From Micromonospora tarensis (GTDB lineage: Bacteria > Actinomycetota > Actinomycetes > Mycobacteriales > Micromonosporaceae), in the NCBI RefSeq assembly GCF_016803395.1, contig NZ_JAEVHL010000001.1, forward strand, positions 1-64,000: a stretch of DNA of 64,000 nucleotides. Reading direction: 5' to 3'. Below the pieces are notes generated by a model. It saw nothing but the letters and a program-made list of their open reading frames with translations. It was not told the origin of the DNA and made no database searches. Positions 58,912 to 64,000 of the stretch are shown here, piece by piece (the first letter of the stretch is position 1; the number at the start of each line of letters is the position of its first letter). The position numbers and the translations under genes were made by a program.

Positions 58912-61900
58912 ACCGACGGCCGACCGTCGGAGGAGCGTGGGCCGCGCCGTGAGCGCACTTCGGCGATGAGACGGTCGGCGAGGGTGAGTGTGTCGTCGGT
59001 GGGCTCGGCGTCGATCTCGCTAAGTCGTTGGGTCAGGGTCCGGCGCAGCAAACGGATGCCGTCGAGGTCACCGAGGGCGGCGTGGGCGCGCATCGCCTGT
59101 TGATACAGCTCCTCGTTGTAGGGGTGGTGGGGCAGGGCGGTGTCGTAGACGGCGGCCTGCTGCTCGGGCTGGTCGGCGAGTTCCTCGATCAGTGCGGAAA
59201 CGGCGTCGAGGGCTTCGCGTTGCACGGCGTGCCGGTGAGGTTCGAGCCACTCGTAGTCGCAGCCTTCGGCCAGGGGCCGGTAGTCCTCGACGGCGCGGCG
59301 CAGAGCCTGGGCCCGGTCGGCTCGACCGTCGGTGGCGCGCAGCGCGGCGCGCAGTCGCCACAGGTCGATGTCGAAGGAGTCGGGGTTGAGCTGGTAGCGG
59401 TGGTGGGGGCGGGTGAGGTAGGTGCCGGGCCCAGCGTGTTGGCGCAGCACGGCGCGCAGGTCGGAGACGTAGGTGTGCAGGCGGTGTGTGGCTTTGCTGG
59501 TGGGGGCGTCGGGCAGGAGGTCTTCGAGGATTGCTTCGGCGGCGGCGTCGCCGTCGCACACGGCGAGGTACACGAGGAGCTCCATGGACTTGGCGCGCAG
59601 CGCGCGTGGATGGTTGGCGCCGAGGATGGCCGGCGGGCCGAGCACCGTCACCTCGACCCGGCTACGCGGCGCTGCCGCTGGGCCAGCGCCGGACGCCTCG
59701 TCTTCGCGCGGCCCGGATGACGACGCGATGTCGTGGGACATGGTGTCGGCGTCCGCGGCAGCGGGCCCGTCAGAACCTTCCGGCGCTGCGCTGTCCTCGG
59801 GGACGGGCTGCTGGGCGGTCGGTGCGCTGACGGCGTCAGTGTGCGGTGCCGACGACGTCCCCGAGCCGTGTTCGTCGGGGTCGACGGACTCCTGGTCGGT
59901 GCTGTCACCGGCCGTGTCCGAGGCGTCCGCTACCGCGGTGGGGGCGGGGGCCGCCGCTGTCGCGGGCCCGAGCTTAGGTGGCGTCTCGATGGGTGCGGGT
60001 TCCGGCATCTGGCCGGTGTGGGACTCCGCGAGGGTCGCGAGCACGTCGACGGTTTCGGTGGGGTCAAGGATGGCGAGGCGGCCGACGTCGGCGGGATGGG
60101 GGCCGTGGCGGGCGTCGCCGTCGGCGCGGGTGACGGTGCCGTCGGCGGCGACGACGGCGGTGTCGCCGTCGGGCCATGCGCCGAGGAGTACGCCGTGGAT
60201 GTCCAGGCGTTGGCCTTGGGCGAGGAGCGCGGCGATGCGGGCGCGTTCGTGGCGGCCGGTCGCGTCGGCGAGCAGCATCACCGGCGCCAGGGGTTCTTCG
60301 AAGGGATCGGCGGCGCGCAGTTCGGCGATGGTGTCGACTTCGTGGTGGTAGGCCAGCCGGGTGCGGTGCAGGGTTTGTTCCTCGAGGATTTCCAGGGCGT
60401 CGTCGAGGTCCGCGGTGACGGTGAGTCGAGGGGTGTGGGGCAGATTGACGGCGGCGGCGCCAAGCAGGGTCGCGGCGGTGGTCGCGGGGATGACCACTTG
60501 GGTGCGGGCGTCGGGGTGTTCCGCCGCGCCGGCGGCGAGGGCGGCGGTGAGGAAGCCGCGGGCGGCGGCGTCTGCGCCGGGCCCGGTGAGGCCCAGGCCG
60601 GCCGCAGGCCACACGGCCGACAGGGGGTGGGCGAGTGCCGGTGCCACCGGCCCGCTGTCGGGGGCGTCGTCAATAGCGGTGGCGGCCTGCGCGGGGCTGG
60701 CTTCATGGACGGCGTCGGCGTCGTCGGTGAGGACATCGTCGGTCCGAGGTGACCGGCCGTTGTCTTCATCGGCTGGGCTGTCGGGGGGTGGGGCGTCGGT
60801 TGGGGTCGCCGCGTCGCGCAGGCCACGCCGGATCTGGCGGACCACGCGGGGCATGGGCGCCAGATCGGGGTCCGTCACAGGGCGCTGGACCGGCGGTTTG
60901 CGGGCGCGGTATCGGCGCTGCCGGTGTGCCCACACGATGGCCACCGCGGCGGCGATGGCGAGCGCCAGCCCACCATCGATCCAGCTGCCGGTCGGCAGCG
61001 GCACACCGTGGCCGGGGCGGGCGCTCCGGCTGCTGTCGGAGGTGGGGTTGGCGGCGGTGGCATCGCCGGTGGGGGTCGAGGCCGTACCGGTGGGTGTCGG
61101 GATGGCAGTCGGCGCGCTCGGGACGGGAACCTGCGGAGCGGTGCTCGCCGACGGCTCCTCGGCCGGTGGGACGTCGAGTGTGGTCTCTGGTGCCGGCGTG
61201 CGCGGCGCGGGCGGCGTGGGGGTTGAGGGCCGGGGTTGCTGCCCGGCGGGCGGGGTGGCGTCGGCGGGCAGGTCCAGCGCCCAGCCCGGGTAGATCACGT
61301 TCGGGTTGCGCAGGGTGCCGCCGACGTCGGCGAAGTGGGTGCCCCTGTTGAGGGCGAAGATTTCCGGCCAGCGGTTCGCGTCGCCGAGCCACTGCTCGGC
61401 GATCTTCGACAGGGTGTCGCCGCGCTTGACGGTGTGCACGTACTCGCGGCCGTTCGCGACGAGGGTGACCTCGCCGTGGGTCAGCGTCCGATCCGGCGTC
61501 GCGGCTGCCTGCGATACCTGGGTGCTGGTGGTGCCGGGGAGAGACTCGCGGTGCGCGACAGCCGCCGTGGCCGCGGCGACGCCGGAGGCACCCGGGTGGG
61601 CGTGGGCGGGACCAGTCAGGGGCGGGGTGGCGGCTTGCGCGGCGGTGGCCAGCACCCCGCCGGTGATCATGGCGATGAGTAGCGCGGCGAGGCCACGACC
61701 AGGGTTCAGGACACGGGGCTGAGGCAGTCTTCGGCCGGTGAGAGCGGCGGCGAGTTCGGCGAGCACCGACCAGGTGAACGAGGCCCAGGCCGCCCAGAGC
61801 AGGGCGGTCAGGACCGCGCCGATCATCTCGTCGGTCAGCGGGCTAGTCAGCGCGGTGGTGACGGTGTCCCAGGTAGGCGGCTGGTCGGGCAGCGGCGGGT

Positions 61901-62000
61901 CGAGGTAGCGCAGCAGCGCGTACGGCACGCCAGCGAGCAGCAGCGCCAGCGTCGCTCCGCCGACCGCGCGGCGGGCGACCTTTGACAGTGTCGCGATCAC
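58908..62000 (-). CDS. LysM and BTAD domain membrane protein
   Basis: 1,030 residues from a GTG overlapping the TadG-like stop. Three membrane helices (about 12-33, 60-82, 102-122) precede an extracytoplasmic LysM domain at about 186-244 (REYVHTVKRGDTLSKIAEQW, VIYPGWALDLP). A Pro/Thr-rich stretch and a fourth helix (342-358) follow. The cytoplasmic part has AGLGLTGPGADAAARGFLTA and TRLAYHHEVDTIAELRAADP. It ends (765-1030) in a winged helix plus BTAD helical domain (VTVLGPPAILGANHPRALRA, LHTYVSDLRAVLRQHAGPGT, HPYNEELYQQAMRAHAALGD) as in SARP/AfsR regulators. One chain could thus sense the wall and influence transcription. It is encoded with Tad pilus genes. Confidence 0.85.
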   Translation of the reverse strand: MIATLSKVARRAVGGATLALLLAGVPYALLRYLDPPLPDQPPTWDTVTTALTSPLTDEMIGAVLTALLWAAWASFTWSVLAELAAALTGRRLPQPRVLNPGRGLAALLIAMITGGVLATAAQAATPPLTGPAHAHPGASGVAAATAAVAHRESLPGTTSTQVSQAAATPDRTLTHGEVTLVANGREYVHTVKRGDTLSKIAEQWLGDANRWPEIFALNRGTHFADVGGTLRNPNVIYPGWALDLPADATPPAGQQPRPSTPTPPAPRTPAPETTLDVPPAEEPSASTAPQVPVPSAPTAIPTPTGTASTPTGDATAANPTSDSSRSARPGHGVPLPTGSWIDGGLALAIAAAVAIVWAHRQRRYRARKPPVQRPVTDPDLAPMPRVVRQIRRGLRDAATPTDAPPPDSPADEDNGRSPRTDDVLTDDADAVHEASPAQAATAIDDAPDSGPVAPALAHPLSAVWPAAGLGLTGPGADAAARGFLTAALAAGAAEHPDARTQVVIPATTAATLLGAAAVNLPHTPRLTVTADLDDALEILEEQTLHRTRLAYHHEVDTIAELRAADPFEEPLAPVMLLADATGRHERARIAALLAQGQRLDIHGVLLGAWPDGDTAVVAADGTVTRADGDARHGPHPADVGRLAILDPTETVDVLATLAESHTGQMPEPAPIETPPKLGPATAAAPAPTAVADASDTAGDSTDQESVDPDEHGSGTSSAPHTDAVSAPTAQQPVPEDSAAPEGSDGPAAADADTMSHDIASSSGPREDEASGAGPAAAPRSRVEVTVLGPPAILGANHPRALRAKSMELLVYLAVCDGDAAAEAILEDLLPDAPTSKATHRLHTYVSDLRAVLRQHAGPGTYLTRPHHRYQLNPDSFDIDLWRLRAALRATDGRADRAQALRRAVEDYRPLAEGCDYEWLEPHRHAVQREALDAVSALIEELADQPEQQAAVYDTALPHHPYNEELYQQAMRAHAALGDLDGIRLLRRTLTQRLSEIDAEPTDDTLTLADRLIAEVRSRRGPRSSDGRPSV

Positions 62001-62479
62001 AGGGGCACCTCCCCAGGCGTAGGCATGATCTGGGCTTCGGTGGCGGTGGTGACGCCGGTGGCGGGCGTGGCGGTGGCGGTGGCGGATACCGGGATGTCGG
62101 TGATGCCGACGAGGTGCAGGAGTTGGGTGCGGTGGCCAGTGGTGACCGTGACGGTGACCTGCTCGGTGGTGGCCGACACGGTGCCTGCCTGGCCGGCTTG
62201 GGTGAGGAAGGTTCTGGCGGCGGTGCTTGCTGCGGCGGGGTCGAGCTGTACCGCGCCGGTCGTGCGGTGCAGAGTCAGGTCGATCTCGTCGGCACCGGCG
62301 CGGGCGGCGGCCTGGGCGGTGTCGTAAGCGGACACCTTGGTGGCCATGGCCATGCCCTGGTCGAAGACAAGGCCGGCGAGGATGAGCACGATCAGGGTTC
62401 CCACGACAGTCCATGGGGTGATCTGTCCTCGGTCGTCGCGACGAACCGGACGTGCCCTAGCGGGGAGGCGGGTGGTCAC
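61997..62479 (-). CDS. TadG-like pilus assembly protein
   Basis: 160 residues from a GTG overlapping the previous stop. DDRGQITPWTVVGTLIVLIL-AGLVFDQGMAMATKVSAYDT is the TadG/TadE-type N-terminal segment: G-x-x-T/S-P/V followed by one membrane helix, then AQAAARAGADEIDL. The remainder is a small extracellular beta-rich domain (TEQVTVTVTTGHRTQLLHLV, VSATATATPATGV). It is a minor pilin or assembly component of the Flp/Tad machinery. Coupled on both sides by GTGA overlaps. Confidence 0.75.
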   Translation of the reverse strand: MTTRLPARARPVRRDDRGQITPWTVVGTLIVLILAGLVFDQGMAMATKVSAYDTAQAAARAGADEIDLTLHRTTGAVQLDPAAASTAARTFLTQAGQAGTVSATTEQVTVTVTTGHRTQLLHLVGITDIPVSATATATPATGVTTATEAQIMPTPGEVPL

Positions 62480-62943
62480 GGCTGGCTCCGGTACGCGTCT
62501 AGGGGCTGGCGGGAGGTGGTGGAGATGGTTACCGCCCCGGGCAGTCCCAGGCCGTATAGGTCTTCCAGCCGCACGCTGCAGGCCACGGTCGCGCTGACCT
62601 GTCCGCCGGGCGAGAACGAGCCGGCATCGATGGTGACCGTCGCGGGCTGGCAGGTGAGGCCGCGTCCGGTCAGGGTGAGCGACGCGGCGTCGTCGCCGGT
62701 GAGTCGGGCCTCGGCGGGCGTGGAGGCTAGGGATGCCTGCCGTGCCGCTGCCGCGGCGGCGGAGCGCACGTCGATCGCGGCCGACGCCAGCCGCAGGCAC
62801 GCCACGACGGCGAGGATCGCCATGACCATCAGCGGGATGTAGCCGAGGGCCATCTCGACGCTGACCGACCCTGCGTCCGAGGGTAGGGCCGCGCGGCGTC
62901 GACGGTGTGAGCGGGCATGGTGGTGAGTGTTTCGCTTGGTCAC
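62476..62943 (-). CDS. TadE-like minor pilin
   Basis: 155 residues from GTG 62943 with AAGGAG 8 bases upstream. A basic His/Arg leader is followed by SDAGSVSVEMALGYIPLMVM-AILAVVACLRL, the TadE signature (G-S-V-S-V-E-x-A plus membrane helix), and an extracytoplasmic part with two Cys (LTCQPATVTI, ATVACSVRLEDLYG) that may form a disulfide. A prepilin-peptidase-like processing site could lie at the G before SVSVE. It is part of the Tad operon and its stop overlaps the next GTG. Confidence 0.75.
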   Translation of the reverse strand: MTKRNTHHHARSHRRRRAALPSDAGSVSVEMALGYIPLMVMAILAVVACLRLASAAIDVRSAAAAAARQASLASTPAEARLTGDDAASLTLTGRGLTCQPATVTIDAGSFSPGGQVSATVACSVRLEDLYGLGLPGAVTISTTSRQPLDAYRSQP

Positions 62944-62975
62944 CGCGCTGCTCCTTGACTGGGCTGGTTGCGGGG

Positions 62976-63392
62976 TTAGCCGATGTCGGGTCGGAACCGC
63001 TCGACGGGGGCGCTGACCCGGGTGCTGACCGCAAGGCGCAGCCACGGCACGACGGCGGGGGCGCGACCGGACACGGCGACGGTGGCGGATTCGGGGTTGC
63101 GCTGCACCGCGACGCGCGGTTCGGTGACCACGCGGCCGGCGACCTGGTTGAGCACGGCGGTAGCGTCGGCGTGCCCGGCGGTAGCGGTGCCGCCGGAAAC
63201 TCGAGTGGTCTGCAGGGCGTGGTTGGCGGCGTGCTGGACGCCGAGCTGGGCCAAGGCCCACAGCGCCAGTTGCACGCCGATGAGCACGAGCAGGAACAGC
63301 AATGGGGCGTAGAGCACCACCTCGGTGCTCACCGATCCGCGGTCCCCAGCGCGCTGGCGCCGTCTGCGGCCTCTCGGTCGGTTAGTCGTCAC
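62976..63392 (-). CDS. TadE-like minor pilin
   Basis: 138 residues from GTG 63392, overlapping the upstream stop. The Arg-rich leader is followed by GDRGSVSTEVVLYAPLLFLL-VLIGVQLALWAL, the classical TadE start (G-S-x-S-x-E-x-V, then a membrane helix). The extracytoplasmic part has LGVQHAANHALQTTRVSGGT and a strand-rich C-terminus. It is a minor pseudopilin of the Tad apparatus. The gap to the next gene is 32 bases with its own ribosome binding site. Confidence 0.8.
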   Translation of the reverse strand: MTTNRPRGRRRRQRAGDRGSVSTEVVLYAPLLFLLVLIGVQLALWALAQLGVQHAANHALQTTRVSGGTATAGHADATAVLNQVAGRVVTEPRVAVQRNPESATVAVSGRAPAVVPWLRLAVSTRVSAPVERFRPDIG

Positions 63393-63595
63393 AGGCTGAT
63401 CCCGTTGATCTTGCCGAGGATCTTGGAGCGGAAGATGCCGTAGACGGTCAGGACGAGAGTGACCAGCAGAGCGATCCACATGACCTTCTCGGTGGTCTCG
63501 CTGCCCCTGTCGCCGCTCTCGCGCAGACGACGGACCCGGTCGGTGACGACGAGCTGTGCCAGAGTCACCAGGGCGAACAGTTTCCTCAGCCACAT
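63389..63595 (-). CDS. Flp-like small pilin or membrane peptide
   Basis: 68 residues with AAGGAGGCAG before the ATG. The leader ends RESGDRGSETTEKVMWIALL, followed by a hydrophobic helix (VTLVLTVYGIFRSKILGKIN). A Gly followed at +5 by Glu and then a membrane helix fits a type IVb prepilin cleavage site (RG/SETTE). It lies where the Flp major pilin is found in Tad operons. It could alternatively be a short membrane linker protein. The stop overlaps the TadE-like start. Confidence 0.65.
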   Translation of the reverse strand: MWLRKLFALVTLAQLVVTDRVRRLRESGDRGSETTEKVMWIALLVTLVLTVYGIFRSKILGKINGISL

Positions 63596-63652
63596 GAATC
63601 TGCCTCCTTGTGCGGGTCGAATCGGTGCCTGCGGTGCGGGCTGTTCTACGTG

Positions 63653-64000
63653 TCAGAAGGTGTCGATGGCGGTGACGGCCGGATAGAGGAGGAACAGCAT
63701 GTAGGCGGCGGCGAGAAGCATGACCGGCATCGACATGCGTTCGGTGGCAGAGTTGGCTTGCGCTTCGAGGGCCGCCGCTTGGTGGGCGCGCAGGGTCGCG
63801 GCACGGATCGTCAGGGAGTCACGGATGCGGGCGCCTTCGGTGCCGGCCAGGCTCATCGTGGCGGCGAGTTCGTGCAGCTCGATCACGCCGGTGTCCTCGC
63901 CGAGTTGCCCGAGCGCCTGCCAGGGCGGCACGCGCAGCAGGTGGGCGGTGTCCACCGCGCGGCGTAGCCGTTGCGCGGCCCAGCCGTGGCTGTCGGCGCA
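63653..64000 (-). CDS. TadC-like type II secretion F-family protein, C-terminal part (cut by window edge)
   Basis: The frame is open to the right edge, and the visible 115 residues are the end of a TadB/TadC membrane platform protein. AQRLRRAVDTAHLLRVPPWQ, DTGVIELHELAATMSLAGTE and GARIRDSLTIRAATLRAHQA, then AALEAQANSATERMSMPVML and AAAYMLFLLYPAV, form the T2SSF cytoplasmic helix bundle and final membrane helix. It supports the assembly ATPase in Tad pilus extrusion. The rest of the operon (TadA/TadB) should lie beyond the window. Confidence 0.85.
   Translation of the reverse strand, partial: CADSHGWAAQRLRRAVDTAHLLRVPPWQALGQLGEDTGVIELHELAATMSLAGTEGARIRDSLTIRAATLRAHQAAALEAQANSATERMSMPVMLLAAAYMLFLLYPAVTAIDTF

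Overview
The window is high-GC actinobacterial DNA. Codon third positions are strongly G/C, GTG and TTG starts are common, and genes often overlap by ATGA or GTGA. The protein families (Lsr2, DUF2637/Spd, Tad pilus genes, LysM-BTAD protein, DUF4192, TPR-type regulators) fit a filamentous actinomycete, probably Micromonosporaceae; the family-level placement is inference. About 0-3.9 kb looks like ordinary, partly decayed chromosome: a CU044_5270-type remnant, a GNAT acetyltransferase, a frameshifted ASCH-domain gene and a TPR-type protein. From about 3.9 kb to beyond the right edge lies a large integrative conjugative element (or an integrated plasmid). No attachment site or tRNA could be identified.

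Left module (3.98-13.05 kb, minus strand): tyrosine integrase, excisionase, three uncharacterised small genes, an XF1762-type protein, and a compact DNA-modification operon holding a beta-class amino-methyltransferase, a cytosine-C5 methyltransferase, a PAPS-reductase-like sulfur or nucleotide enzyme, a second DNA methyltransferase and a degenerate methyltransferase-like protein. Several of these genes carry frameshifts in GC-rich runs.

Control region (13.05-15.84 kb): a 70-bp element is present in inverted orientation upstream of the methylation operon and upstream of the conjugation operon. Around it are arrays of a TGTGAG decamer spaced by exactly 10 or 20 bp, and between the copies sits a gene for a sigma-factor-like protein. 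More copies lie at 24.1-24.35 kb.

Conjugation module (15.84-24.13 kb, plus strand): VirB2-type pilin, TrbL/VirB6-type membrane protein, PrgI/VirB3-type protein, VirB4 ATPase, VirD4/TraG-type coupling ATPase and a replication-relaxation protein. A cell-wall hydrolase of VirB1 type lies at 30.7 kb. No classical relaxase was recognised.

Cargo array (24.7-56.9 kb, plus strand): about 30 mostly uncharacterised genes, many belonging to paralogous families within the window, usually separated by perfect inverted repeats placed just before the next ribosome binding site. Recognisable members are a GGDEF protein, an Lsr2 nucleoid protein, a MoxR ATPase plus VWA/HEAAH pair, an FAD monooxygenase, a GHKL ATPase fused to a HEAAH putative metalloprotease, a DUF4192 protein and a HAD phosphatase-like protein fused to a cysteine cluster.

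Right module (57.86-64.0 kb, minus strand): a Tad/Flp pilus operon (TadC C-terminus, Flp-like pilin, two TadE-type and one TadG-type proteins). It is translationally coupled to a 1,030-residue LysM/BTAD membrane protein and a DUF2637 Spd-type protein, and it runs off the right edge.
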